Positions 1 through 19,775 of a stretch of DNA of 64,000 nt are shown one piece after another. The number at the start of each line of letters is the position of its first letter. Within the stretch, counting starts at the first letter, position 1. The stretch comes from Nectonema munidae. Lineage: Eukaryota; Nematomorpha; Nectonematoida; Nectonematidae. The stretch covers positions 992,001-1,056,000 of the forward strand of contig JAUIRK010000099.1 of the NCBI GenBank assembly GCA_030549495.1, in the 5' to 3' direction. A program made the translations under genes and the position numbers. The notes below the pieces were generated by a model. It was not told the DNA's origin. It ran no database searches and saw only the letters and a program-made list of their open reading frames with translations.

Positions 1-199
1 ATTTTCTTGAAATAAATTTAACCTCAATTTTTTTTTCAAAGTTTTAAAATTTGGTTACGTTAAGAAAATAGTCATCTTTTTTTGGCAAATTTATTACGCT
101 TTTATTTCTGTAGAGGGCAAAAAATGGGAAAAGTGATAATGTTCCGTTTTATGCTGTTTGATTTCACTGAGAAGTTTTTTTACTAATGTAATTTTTTAG

Positions 200-3100
200 A
201 TGCTAAAAATATCCTCCTTAGCTAGAGAAAGAATGTTTTCCGTTGACGATGAAGAAGTAGATTTTACATTTCATGAATCCTTCACTGATGCTAGCAAGAA
301 TGAAGAAAATGAAACTGTTTTTGACAAAGTGAATTGCCATTTAAATGACAGGGAAAAGAGGGAAGTATTGAATACAATTAAAAAGAGTGAAGAAAATGTA
401 GGCACTGCAAGTTATCAAGCCTTCAACGAAACTTCGGGCTTGTTTTGGATATATCCTATAAACAAGCCACTCCGCGACTACCAATTCAACATTGTTTCAA
501 AGGCTTTGTACGCAAACACGCTTGTCGTCTTACCCACCGGACTCGGAAAAACATTTATTGCTTCTGTCGTGATGTACAATTATTACAGGTGGTTTCCTAT
601 GAGTAAAATTTTATTCTTAGCTCCAACCAAGGCCTTGGTTGCCCAACAAATCTCATCGTGTAGATCCCTGACGTTTTCTTCCTCAAGTGAAAGTGTGGAG
701 TTGTCTGGAGCGTTGTCGAGAAAGTCGCGAGAAAAGTTATGGCAGAACTCAAGGATCATTTTTGCAACGCCCCAAGTTATCCTGAATGATTTGATTGCTG
801 GCCTCTTTGATGCGCGCACTGTGAAGTGCATCGTACTTGATGAGGCGCACAGAGCAACCAAAAGTTATGCATACTGCAACATCGTGTGTGCGATTGCGAA
901 AGAAAATGACAATTTTAGGGTGCTAGCGTTGACGGCAACTCCTGGAGCGAGTTTACAAGCGGTTCAAGAAGTTGTATCCAACTTACTGATTTCGCATATC
1001 GAAGTGCGCAAAGAGGATTCCTTGGATGTCTCTCCATACGTTCATGGCAAGAAAGTATCTTCAATCGTTATTCCTTTGGGTGATGAACTGGAAGAAATGA
1101 GAGATGCTTTGGGAAAAGTGATGGAACACTTTTCTCAAAAGCTCGTAGCTATGAATCTCTTGTACAATTGCAAAAAATCTTCTTCATATAGCAAAATGTC
1201 TCTTTTGAAAGCGAGACAGGCCTTTAGTAGTTCAAGTGAGAATGCCAAGAATCGGCGATTTACGTGTGCCGAACTTTACTTCAGCCGATGCATCACTATT
1301 CTTCACGCGATTGAATTGCTCACAATTCACGGCAAGCGCTGTCTCTATTTATTCTTGCGTGATTCCCTTAGCTCTTCAGCTTCCTCTGAATTTGGCCGCT
1401 TTTTATGCTTTTCCCAGCTGTGGAAAAAGTTACAAAATCAATACAACCACGATGGAATTTCTCAGGAAGAAAGCACGACCTCTTCTTCATGCAATATAGC
1501 AAATATTTCGTCGGATTTGTGTTTGCATAGTCATCCTAAAATGGAAAAGTTATTGGAAGTGCTTAATGATTACATTGTCGATTGTAGTGATGGAGAAAGC
1601 ACTTTTTCGCGCAAAGTAATCATTTTCACTCATTTTCGAGATAGTGTTTCAGATATATGGCTCGCTTTACAAGCTCTTAAACCAAGAGTTGCAGCTCTTC
1701 AGTTTATCGGACAGAACAAAAGTAATGGCAATAAGAGCAAAAGCAGCTGCTTCAACGATCATATCAAAGACGATGTTGAAAACGATCTGTCATCTACTTT
1801 TGTTTTTCATGAAAAAAGGCACAAAGGCCTAACTCTGAAAGAACAGAGCTCGGTGATCGATAAATTTCGAAATGGACCATACAACGTACTTGTTGCAACG
1901 ATGATTGCGGAAGAAGGCCTGGACATTGGAGAGGTGGGCTTAATTATTTGCTTTGATGCGCATAGAAGCCCCATTCGAATGATTCAGCGAATAGGACGCA
2001 CTGGGAGATCTTCACTCGGAAGAGTTGTGCTTTTGTTATCAAAGAATTATGAAGAATATCACTTCTCTCAATCTCAAAGTAAAAATGAAAATGTTCTAGA
2101 TGTTCTCACAAGCATAAAACCACTTCAAAAATCCATAAAACTTTATGATCGCAACCCCAGAGTCATACCTCACAATGTTAATCCTGAACCAATTAAAATG
2201 ATGATCGATTGTTGTGCTGATCGAGAAGAAGATAAAAAAGTTGAGAGTAAGCCTGTCAAAGTTAAAAGAAAGGCAAATAAGTCAAGTAGTGTTGCTGAAT
2301 CAGATATGACAGGTAAAGAAAAGAATGATTCATGTGCTGAGTTTATATCAAAATCTAGTATTCTTCAAATTTCTAGAAAAAATAGGAAAAAACCTAAAAC
2401 AAAAGAACACAAAAGTATAGATGATTTGTTGGATAAAACCTCACCCAGAGATGATTGTAAAAATGTTAGCAAAGATTCTTGTCTTGAAATATTGCCTGCA
2501 AATTCTTCCGATTTAGAAGTTTTTTCATCCTTTCAAGAGAATAAAGTAAGTAGCAGCAAGACCTTTTCTGACGGTGAATACATTGAGGAAGAATGGTGTA
2601 GAAGTGAATCTCCTGTTTTCTCTCAACTTCCACTTAGGATTGAAAAAGAAAAGGAATTTAATCATCTCTTCACAAGGAAATCCTGTGTCTCAGTTGTGAA
2701 ACCGATGGAGACATCCAATGAAGTGACAAATAAGCAATCTACTATGATAGGGGAAGAAACGGCCTTATGTTTGATTGACCAAGAGTCTAAGTGTCTGTCA
2801 TCAAGTAAAGATTGTTCTAAAAGTTTTCAAAATAAGGATGGATTTAGCTGTAATTTAGGTGAAAATACGATCTCTGCTTGTTTTGACATTGAATTCAGTG
2901 ATGAATTGGAAGAAGAGGAACAAGACAAAGAAGCCAGTTTATGTTCGGATAATCACGATAAGTTAGGCGCGAAACCAAAGAGCGGGCCGTTGGAAAGCTT
3001 TTTAGGAAAAAGTGATGAAACTTTTTTGCAACAGAACGATAGTAAAGTACGATCACCTGAAACTTTCAGAGCCTTCCTTCCAAAATCCTCAAGCACGCCC

Positions 3101-4741
3101 AAAAGAAAGCCTGAGGAGATCAAAATAAAATTTCTTGAAGAATCTTCTTCCCTTCCTTCCCAAGGTTTAAGCCGTATTCCCAAGAAAAGGAATGATGTCC
3201 AAAGAATCTTGTCCGACGATGACGACTTTGTTCACGATACTCATCAAAGTACTCGTATTTGCATCGATCAAAATATTCAGGAAGATGCACAAAGTGAAGA
3301 ATGCTTTGTAGGCGATTTTCTTTTGAAAGAAGCAGAAGTGTCTGTTAGTGAACTCAATGGACTTCAAATTTCATCTGATGAGAGCGATGGGAGTCAATTA
3401 GACAAATATGAAGAAAGCTTCATTGAAGACAGGGAACAAGGAAGTCTTGAGAGTGGCAGTTTGGATGAAGCAAGAATGTATTTAAAGTCTATCAAATCTT
3501 GTGAACGAGTCAAAAAGACTGCCAAGTTTAAGCTGAAATTTGATTGCGATCCCGCTATAAACGTCTTTTCCCAATTTCCTAATACTCAAGAAAGAAATGA
3601 AGATTATGTCATGGATAGCTTTTGTAATGATGAAATTGAGTATGATGATGACAGTGGTTCCAATCCAGATGACAGTTGCGAAATTATTGGCCAAAAAATC
3701 ATCAAACAAAAAGAAAACAAGGTAAAGAGTAGAGCTAGGAAGTTCAAACGAATCCAATTATTTGATGATAATGATGACACTAATTTTGTCAGCAAATGCG
3801 ATTTAAAGAACGTTAAAGAAAGTATAGATGAAACAAAGTGCTTGGTTAAAGCAACTCAAGAAAGTAATTTTATATGTAATTTTGATATTATACTTTCTGA
3901 TGATGACTACGATGCTACCAATAATTCTCAATCTGTCCTTAAATACACTCCAAAGCTCTTGAATTTTTCTTCACCAAAAGTTCGTGACACTGAAAATAGT
4001 GAGTATTCTGAAAAGCGCAATCCTGATAACAACGATTTATCTTTCTGTGTTTTCATTAGTACTCTTGAATTGACAGCAGCTCAACCACTCGTCTCTTCAA
4101 TAAAAGAACAGAAAATTTCGATCAAAGTACAATCTCTGACCGAGGCAGACTACATATTATCTCTTAGTACAGGAATCCTTCGTTTGAATTTAAGCACATT
4201 TATCAGTTATTCGCGGGAAAGCAAGATAAAAGTATTGGGTAAGTTGGGAGTACTTTGCACGCATTTCAAAAAACCTTTCTTAATCATTCAGAAGGATAGA
4301 AAGTGCAAATTTGAGTCTTCTACTTCTTCCAATGAATTTGCAGATGCAAAGTTTAATGACAGTAAAAGCTTCAACACATCCGCAATATCAATTTTCAAGA
4401 AATACCCTAGACTAAGGATTCTCTTTTCCACGGGTCACGAAGAGTCCGCGAATATGATCATTAAACTCGCTTTCAAAGAAAACCGCATGAAAGAAAAGAG
4501 CAGTGTTAGCATGGGATGCGATTTCAACGAACCTGACTCCTTTACCCTAAAGTTTATCCATTCCATCCCCTTCATAAATTACGCTTTGGCACATGAATTA
4601 GCCAAACAATTCAAAACCATCTCATCTTTATACAAGCATTGCTGTAGGCAAGATCTTGACTCCTCTGATGAAATAATGGCCAAGGCTTTGCAAACTATTA
4701 AAATGTATTTCCTACAAAAATTGGATTTCACCGATGAATGA
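200..4741 (+). CDS. FANCM: FANCM-type DNA helicase/translocase (Fanconi anaemia group M protein)
   Basis: ATP-driven DNA translocase that remodels forks and anchors the Fanconi anaemia core complex on chromatin. The 1513-residue frame opens with a short acidic N-terminus, then the SF2 helicase: WIYPINKPLRDYQ entry motif near residue 83, Walker A LPTGLGKT (about 111-118), DEAH box LDEAHRA (about 214), TATPGA motif III, an inserted helical domain, and motif VI QRIGRTGR (about 598-605). Residues about 680-1270 are acidic, serine-rich and probably disordered. The C-terminus has an ERCC4-like fold (about 1277-1365; ADYILSLSTGI then KKPFLIIQKDR) followed by a helix-hairpin-helix stretch (about 1450-1500; HSIPFINYALAHELAKQF). 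In FANCM this nuclease-like domain is known to be inactive, and no ERK-type catalytic motif is visible here. Length is close to insect FANCM and shorter than human (2048). The ATG directly follows a TTTTTTAG acceptor-like site, so a 5' UTR intron or an upstream coding exon is possible. Confidence 0.95.
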   Translation: MLKISSLARERMFSVDDEEVDFTFHESFTDASKNEENETVFDKVNCHLNDREKREVLNTIKKSEENVGTASYQAFNETSGLFWIYPINKPLRDYQFNIVSKALYANTLVVLPTGLGKTFIASVVMYNYYRWFPMSKILFLAPTKALVAQQISSCRSLTFSSSSESVELSGALSRKSREKLWQNSRIIFATPQVILNDLIAGLFDARTVKCIVLDEAHRATKSYAYCNIVCAIAKENDNFRVLALTATPGASLQAVQEVVSNLLISHIEVRKEDSLDVSPYVHGKKVSSIVIPLGDELEEMRDALGKVMEHFSQKLVAMNLLYNCKKSSSYSKMSLLKARQAFSSSSENAKNRRFTCAELYFSRCITILHAIELLTIHGKRCLYLFLRDSLSSSASSEFGRFLCFSQLWKKLQNQYNHDGISQEESTTSSSCNIANISSDLCLHSHPKMEKLLEVLNDYIVDCSDGESTFSRKVIIFTHFRDSVSDIWLALQALKPRVAALQFIGQNKSNGNKSKSSCFNDHIKDDVENDLSSTFVFHEKRHKGLTLKEQSSVIDKFRNGPYNVLVATMIAEEGLDIGEVGLIICFDAHRSPIRMIQRIGRTGRSSLGRVVLLLSKNYEEYHFSQSQSKNENVLDVLTSIKPLQKSIKLYDRNPRVIPHNVNPEPIKMMIDCCADREEDKKVESKPVKVKRKANKSSSVAESDMTGKEKNDSCAEFISKSSILQISRKNRKKPKTKEHKSIDDLLDKTSPRDDCKNVSKDSCLEILPANSSDLEVFSSFQENKVSSSKTFSDGEYIEEEWCRSESPVFSQLPLRIEKEKEFNHLFTRKSCVSVVKPMETSNEVTNKQSTMIGEETALCLIDQESKCLSSSKDCSKSFQNKDGFSCNLGENTISACFDIEFSDELEEEEQDKEASLCSDNHDKLGAKPKSGPLESFLGKSDETFLQQNDSKVRSPETFRAFLPKSSSTPKRKPEEIKIKFLEESSSLPSQGLSRIPKKRNDVQRILSDDDDFVHDTHQSTRICIDQNIQEDAQSEECFVGDFLLKEAEVSVSELNGLQISSDESDGSQLDKYEESFIEDREQGSLESGSLDEARMYLKSIKSCERVKKTAKFKLKFDCDPAINVFSQFPNTQERNEDYVMDSFCNDEIEYDDDSGSNPDDSCEIIGQKIIKQKENKVKSRARKFKRIQLFDDNDDTNFVSKCDLKNVKESIDETKCLVKATQESNFICNFDIILSDDDYDATNNSQSVLKYTPKLLNFSSPKVRDTENSEYSEKRNPDNNDLSFCVFISTLELTAAQPLVSSIKEQKISIKVQSLTEADYILSLSTGILRLNLSTFISYSRESKIKVLGKLGVLCTHFKKPFLIIQKDRKCKFESSTSSNEFADAKFNDSKSFNTSAISIFKKYPRLRILFSTGHEESANMIIKLAFKENRMKEKSSVSMGCDFNEPDSFTLKFIHSIPFINYALAHELAKQFKTISSLYKHCCRQDLDSSDEIMAKALQTIKMYFLQKLDFTDE

Positions 4742-6010
4742 ATGAGACTCCAACCGTTATGTTATTATTGTTAAATTATATGCGAAACACATTATTTTAA
4801 ACCTTGTCATATTTTTTCTTTCAAACTTTTATATAAATTATCGTATAAATTTTAGTTCTCATTTACGCATTTCTCTCCTTTGAGTTGTACCCAGTTTTTA
4901 CTCACCGTCAATATTGTAGAGAAACATTTGTAGATTGAAAAAAGAATTGAATCAACGATGTGAAATCTGGTTATAATGATCTACCATGACTGCTCAATTT
5001 TAGTTCGTTATATGCGAATTTTGTTATACCCGGAAGGACATAAAACCGACAAAATTGATGATTATAACATGTTTATTTTAAATACAAACATGTTATATCA
5101 TATATTACAGAGTGTATTAAAGATGCGTTACACACATGTATTTCCTACTTATATTCATACATAGTCGTCAATGAAACATATAAGTACACGTAATTATTAA
5201 GGGAATATAAAAGTCATAAATACTAGGCTAATCCACGGTCTTTTAAACATGCAAGATCTTCCAACACGTCAGTAAACTTCTATGGTTTCGAGGAGGATAC
5301 ATTTTATCAGGTTAAGTAATAATGATTTTGCGCAGGACACACGAAATTGTACTTACACGGAGGACACACTGATGGAGAAAAAAGCCTATAGCTCCATTAT
5401 GTTATTTCTTTCAAAAATAGCTAGATAAACCTTAAATAAACTTGTAAATAATTTATCCCGACTTTTTCAAAGTGAAAAAACCAAAATATAGCATTTTTAA
5501 CTTTCGGTTGATAATTTAGGAGTTGGGATGCAGGCTTAAGATTTTGACACTCTTAAGTTCGAATGATCCATTTACTGGAATCATCAATCCCATATTATTC
5601 AACACTATCTTTTCTCCCACTTGATATATTATGTTCATTCTTCATAGGCTTTTGTTATTTTATATATGTGTATTTCACTATTGGTTAGAATCGATTCACT
5701 TATCTTGTATTAGTTTCATCGCGCCTCTTTGCCTGAAATACTGTGATCATATGTTACGACATTACGTTCATATTGTTTACATTTTATTGGAATCGATTTT
5801 AATCTTATCTATGAAATACATTTATAATATACATTTCTCACTCGCTTCGAGTTCATTCTTCTCCATTTATTGATCATTTTGTTACCATAAACGTGCTGAT
5901 TACGCAAATTTGCATTTTTCTAATGGGAAAATTCAGTATTCAGCATAACTAATTCTCTTCATTTGCTCTGTCTTTACTTTTCAAACATTTTTAGTTTTCC
6001 TTCTATTGAA
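4742..6010. other. Intergenic, no gene seen
   Basis: AT-rich sequence downstream of FANCM. The small open frames here show no recognisable family or codon pattern. A stretch near 5525-5590 has a GTTCGAAT-like T-loop word but does not fold as a tRNA. Confidence 0.5.
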
Positions 6011-6603
6011 ATGGAATTTTCATCGTCTACTCTCACGTCTAGCTCCTCTAAAGAAAGTGAAGTCTATACATCAACTTCTGAATCAAATGCTTCTGATATT
6101 TTTCAAGGTGAAAATTACCCAACAGAGGAAAAACTATAGAAAAGAACTGGTCAATGACTTTCTGTTTTATTTAGGTTAGATTCTCTAATTAGATTCGAAC
6201 CGTTAGAATCACCAAAGTGGCAAGATTTAAAAGTTTGTTGCGAAAAATTTGCTGTAAGCGATATACTTGCTTACTTTGGATGTCTACTTTTTCTGGGACA
6301 AGCAAAAGATCAAAGAATTCCCACTAAAGTTCCTTTTTCAAAAAATGGGGATCCTTTTTTTCGCGCTGCATTCGGGAGGAGAATGTTTCAATACATAAAA
6401 GTATTCATACGATTTGATGATGCGAATTGTAGATATCCTCTGGACAGAATAGCAGCGGTAAGGTATATTCATGACAACTTTTTTAACAAATGTCACAAAT
6501 ATTGGACCCAGCTTGATGCAGTCACCATTGATGAGCAACTAGTCAAATTTCGGGGTGGCTGTTCATTGAAAATTTATAATCCTTCTATTTCACATGCCCC
6601 GTT
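6011..6603 (+). pseudogene. piggyBac-like transposase fragment
   Basis: A serine-rich N-terminal stretch from an ATG at 6011 is followed, after a break near 6136, by a piece with the piggyBac (DDE_Tnp_1_7) signature: a segment reading DILAYFGCLLFLGQAKDQR, then FGRRMFQYIKVFIRFDD, then the first catalytic aspartate region TIDEQLVKFRGG. The frame stops at 6605 soon after the first D, so the second and third catalytic residues are absent. It is a truncated DNA-transposon relic and no terminal repeats were found close by. The family call rests on motif recognition only. Confidence 0.7.
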
Positions 6604-7274
6604 TTAGGATAACTCAGTAGTAGGAGAAGTGCGCGACAATTATACTTTTTTTAATTAGGCAAAACTATATCATTTAAGTTTACGGATAAACAATTCAATG
6701 TTGCATAAGACTACCTTATTTTATAGAAAGAAAAGAGCTAGAGATTTATTATAAACAACAAGAAAAAGTTTTTATTTTTCATGGACTACTTCATTCTATC
6801 ATCTAGTTAAAAGAAATAAATGTAAAAGAATTAGATCAAAATCCATATTTACTTAGTTTGTTAGGTAAAATCAGTGAAATTTTTTTGGAAAGATCTATAT
6901 ATATGTAGATATGAAGGACAGATCTTTTTAAATATTATTTAAATCTTCATGAATTCAGAAGCTCATTAAAATGACTAGGACGAAACCCAAACAGTCTATA
7001 TAAAATTGATTGTTGTGATTAATTATGGTAGATTTGTTAGAAAAGTAACTTCTCGAAAATTTTTGACATGGATGAAATCAGTGAAATAGGCCTGAAATAA
7101 GAAATATTGAAACTTTTCGCTTAGATTGGCAACACTTTAGAAATTTGAAAAATTTTAGTATAAACGCAAAATTTATAAAGAGGCATTAAATCGAAGATCT
7201 TTCAAATAATAAATACGTTAAAGAGGTTAATACTCCCCGTTCATAAAATTGAAAAAAAAAATAAATACAATATA
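6604..7274. other. Intergenic, nothing recognisable
   Basis: AT-rich sequence between the piggyBac fragment and the left end of Tigger A. No coding frame or repeat is evident. Confidence 0.5.
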
Positions 7275-7329
7275 CAGTAAAATATCGTTATCTCGAAGTT
7301 GGAGGGATCATCGTTAAGCTTCGAGATTC

Positions 7330-8288
7330 CTTGATTCATTGGCTGGGTCTTGCTTGTTGTGTTTGGAGGCAGAAAAAACAGAGTTATGGCTTTCAGTTCC
7401 TTGATTTTTGGGTGGGCTGGGCAATTGTCTACTATCATGGCAACTTTTCTTTTGAGGCCGTGAAATCGCTTGTCATGCTTTTTTAGCCCTGTTGTGAAAA
7501 TCTCTGATGTAATCCACGATTTTTTATTAGCTTCATAATAGGTTGGCAGTGTTTTGATATAACATCGTGGATTTTTAGACTTTCCTATTACGAGAAGAGG
7601 CAGCTTTTCTGAGCCTGACATATTAGAGCAAACCATGAGAGTTAACCGCTCTTTACTATTTTTTTCCACCATGACAATCTATACTTTTAAACTCTAGAGT
7701 TTTGTCTGGTAGTAATTGAAAAAACAGTCCAGTTTCATCTGCGTTAAAGATATCACTGGGACTGTATTCAGTCAAAATTGTGTGCAGAGTAGAAGACCAG
7801 GCTTTCATTGCATCACTAAGCTCATTTACACCTTTAGATTCCCCACATACCTGAAATGTAATATTATGACGATCTTTGAAGCGTTCAAGCCATCCACTTG
7901 TGCATTTAAACTCATCGCCTAGCTGAGAAGCGAACTCATGGGCTTTAGCAATAAGAAGTGGCCCGGATGCAGGAATGTTTTTGTCTCTGTCTCCCTTAAA
8001 CCGTTGAAGTACTGCTTGTTCTGTATCTTTGTATGTTGCAGTTCTCATCTTCTTCCTCTGCGGTCCAAAAGTGCTTTGCTCATACGCTTCCTTGATCTTT
8101 TCTCCATTCTTGATCCACGTTGATAAAGTGTTTGGTGGAATGCTGTATTTTTTAGCGATGGCTGCTTTGCTGTCTCTTCCTTTTTCTACATTAGCAATAG
8201 CTTGAAATTTTGTTGATATTGTATTAGTTTTTAATTTTCTTTTTATACAAGTAGTCAGAAACTGCTCTGTGCTGTTTTGAGACGACAT
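7330..8288 (-). pseudogene. Tigger A transposase, frameshifted and C-terminally truncated
   Basis: Starts MSSQNSTEQF at 8288. An N-terminal helix-turn-helix of psq type (SKAAIAKKYSIPPNTLSTW) is followed by a CENP-B/Tc5-type DNA-binding domain (GWLERFKDRHNITF) and the DDE domain: first aspartate in DIFNADETGLFF, second in MIVDNCPAHP. In the third motif the usual QPLDQG is QPMNQG, so the expected catalytic aspartate is asparagine. One frame change lies around 7670, near CHGGKK/NSKERLT. The frame runs into unrelated sequence at about 7320. Non-functional on three counts: frameshift, altered catalytic residue, lost C-terminus. Confidence 0.88.
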
Positions 8289-8562
8289 AATGTCAGGTGA
8301 AAGACTTAAATTAAAACTCTTAAAAGGTGATTGAAAACAAAATTATGATCATTATTTAAGCTTATTATTTTTTAAGTTTTACCATATTTAATCGCAAATA
8401 AAATTTGTTTAAAAAACCATATAGTGATAAATTAAGTCAATTGTAAAATACAAAAAAATGATGGGTTTTTTGTTAAAAAAAGTTAGTTTTATATAAAAAA
8501 CAAAAAAAAAATTTTGTTAGCTAAGATTCGAAAAGAAAAAAATACGAAAAGGCTCTACTTAA

Positions 8563-8800
8563 TAGTGATGTATCGGATATCGGCATATAAAAGCTATACA
8601 CTTTTATATATTGTTTAATTAAAAAAATAGGACAAGAAATGAAATTAAATAGTGTAAAAGTTTGAAGACCTGTTATATTTGAAAGTTTATCATCCGCATC
8701 CGCATAAATTTTTTTTTTAATTCGCATCCGCATCCTCTCGGATGTCAAATCTAATATCCCCATCTGCGGATTAGAAAAATTCACATCCGATACATCTCTA
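8563..8800. mobile_element. hAT-type MITE inserted in Tigger A
   Basis: A 238-bp element bounded by a perfect 8-bp target duplication, CTACTTAA, at 8555-8562 and 8801-8808. The ends are inverted (TAGTGATGTATCGGAT on the left; TAGAGATGTATCGGAT read inward from the right). The interior carries repeated GGATGCGGATGCG-like words and no transposase. An 8-bp duplication is the hAT hallmark. Confidence 0.85.
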
Positions 8801-9638
8801 CTACTTAATGAAAAAATATTTTTAAACAGGAGAGTTTTTTGATAAAATTACATGATTAGGTACTTTTATTTTTCATGTAAAGATTATTAGCGTTCTAATA
8901 TTATACTATATTTTTCTTTGAAATTAACAACGATAATTGTCAAAATATTTATTTTAATGATTATTTAGAAGGAATTAAATAAATTTATGACGAAAAAAGT
9001 GTTAATATAAGAAGATAATAGTAAATTGACTCGCTAAAGATGATAAAGACTCCAAATTAAGATATACAGATAATACGCAAGTAGATGAAAAATGAAAGAT
9101 TTATAGCAAGAAAGTATAGACAATTTTGATTAATGATTTATCGTACGTGTTAAGTACATTTTATATTTCTTTTATAGATATTTTTTCTAATTCACACATG
9201 TGGTATGATAGAAGCAGCGTGTATTACAAATCTCAATACGACTAATTTACTGTATCTCTTGATAGCTTGAATGGTACATACAATGCCTACTTATTGATTT
9301 ATTAAAATGCTACAATACTGTATCCGTCATTTTGCATAGTCAATATAATGAAACATTCAATATTATGTAATCAACATAAAAAAAATGAAACAAAAATAAA
9401 GCAATTTTATTGGACAGAGCGTAAAATATTAGAATATTTCGAGATAAATGAGGGTAATTTAGTTCTCAGTACTTTGAATATACTTCGACATAAGCGGAGT
9501 GTTCGAGATTACCGTATTCGAGATATCAAAAGTTGTTTTATATACTTTATATAGAGAACACGATCGGGACCCGCGATGCACATCGACATAAGCATGGTAT
9601 TCGAGATATCCCTTGTTCGAGATATCGGTATTTACCTG

Positions 9639-10453
9639 TGTATATATATGAAGAGATTGCTAAATTTCAAATAAATAACTCAAGTTAAACTACATTACTT
9701 AAGTTATATGAAGATTCTTCTAATGTCGAGCTTATTAATAATGTATAGGGGGAATCAATGACTTATATATTCTAAATTTTATAGTTAAACTCAAAAAAAC
9801 TTAGAAAGTAAGTAATTTAGCTCGGAATTCAGTAAGATCACATTAATTTAGAATCAATATGTAGGTAAATAAATTAAGTCGCTTTATAATTTCATTATTC
9901 AACTTTTTCGAAAAATCATCTAGTCACATAATATTGTTAAGGTTATTTAATACTTTGAGATTGAATTTTAAAAAGTTAGATAATTCCAGTTTTTTGATGC
10001 CCGGCAAACAAATCAAATATTCTGAAAATCATGGAAAAAATCCGTAGACCCAGGCCCTTAGCAAGGAAAAGTTTTCTGCGGGAGGTGACACCTAATATTT
10101 TTCACAAAAATGGAGAAAAAATCTCTCAACCAGTTCGAAAAAACTCCAGGATTTCAAAATTGTTATCATTTAAGGGATTTCAGTTTAGGCCCTTCCCCTA
10201 TGCTACTAACTAATGTAAATCAATTATTTCAATTATGCTGAAATTAATTAATTGAATCGTGAAATTTCAAAAAAAATAATTTTTTTTTATTTACAAAAAA
10301 TCTGTGAGTAGAAAATTTTCTCTACGAATTTTCGTAGATCTAGCAACACTTATTCCTTGCTTGATCATTAATTTTAACTATTTATGCAAATATAAGCATA
10401 TATAAATTATTTATTTTTTTAAATCTTTTACTCATAATTTTTCCGAAGGATTA
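9639..10453. other. Intergenic, upstream of RNF113A
   Basis: AT-rich sequence from the right end of Tigger A to the RNF113A start codon. It should hold the RNF113A promoter and 5' UTR, but no convincing TATA or initiator arrangement can be singled out against the AT background. Confidence 0.4.
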
Positions 10454-19325
<8,872 letters not shown>

Positions 19326-19429
19326 AGAATATTTGTGTGATTATTATGGTACTGTAGTTATGTGAGCAAAACTTGCATAAATATGTGACTCTGAGCACTA
19401 TTGTATTAAGTCTGGTTAAAGAAAGAGTT

Positions 19430-19775
19430 AGGGCTTTGAAAGAATCTGATAGACAAAATACCACTGCGATGAGAATGCTGATAATAAGGTATTGAGTGAG
19501 TCTAAAATGTAGGCTTAGTGATGCGAAAATGAGCTTTTGTCAAGTCAATCAGGTAAATTAGATTATGAAAAATGAAAGTTTGAGATAGACAGGTCATCTA
19601 AATAGAGGGTCAAAAATGATTTATCAGAAAGGTTTATGAGGAATAAAATAAAGGTAAATACAATGCAAGACCCAAAATAGAACTTGGAAGGAGGTAGCTG
19701 AAAATGTTATGCGAAAGATGAGTTTGAAACTGGGGGAATGGCAAAATAGGGAAATTTGGAGACGTTTAATAAAGT
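19430..19775 (+). pseudogene. Remnant of an RTE-like LINE ORF2 C-terminus
   Basis: Several plus-strand frames carry pieces of the C-terminal tail usual in RTE-type LINE ORF2: AMRMLI, then ESLRxTGHLNRGSK, then TWKEVAENVMRKMSLKLGEW and REIWRRLIK with a stop near 19775. Multiple stops and shifts separate them. It lies about 100 bp downstream of the RNF113A stop and supplies an AATAAA at about 19768 that might act as a poly(A) signal. Confidence 0.55.

Larger units (their letters stand above)
7275..9638 (-). mobile_element. Tigger/pogo-type DNA transposon A, decayed
   Basis: Terminal inverted repeats are visible: CAGTAAAATATCGTTATCTC at 7275, and CAGGTAAATACCGATATCTC read inward on the minus strand from 9638. 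TA precedes the left end; the right flank is TGTA, so that copy of the TA target has changed or lies 2 bp out. The word TTCGAGATA recurs in the right subterminal region (about 9497-9627), as expected for transposase binding sites. The transposase is on the minus strand at 7330-8288. Its C-terminal third is missing, with the left terminal sequence abutting the catalytic domain, which points to an internal deletion. A 238-bp hAT MITE sits in the 5' half. Confidence 0.85.

Noticed and set aside
5525-5590. tRNA-like stretch with a GTTCGAAT word
   Set aside because: No acceptor or anticodon stem pairing can be formed.
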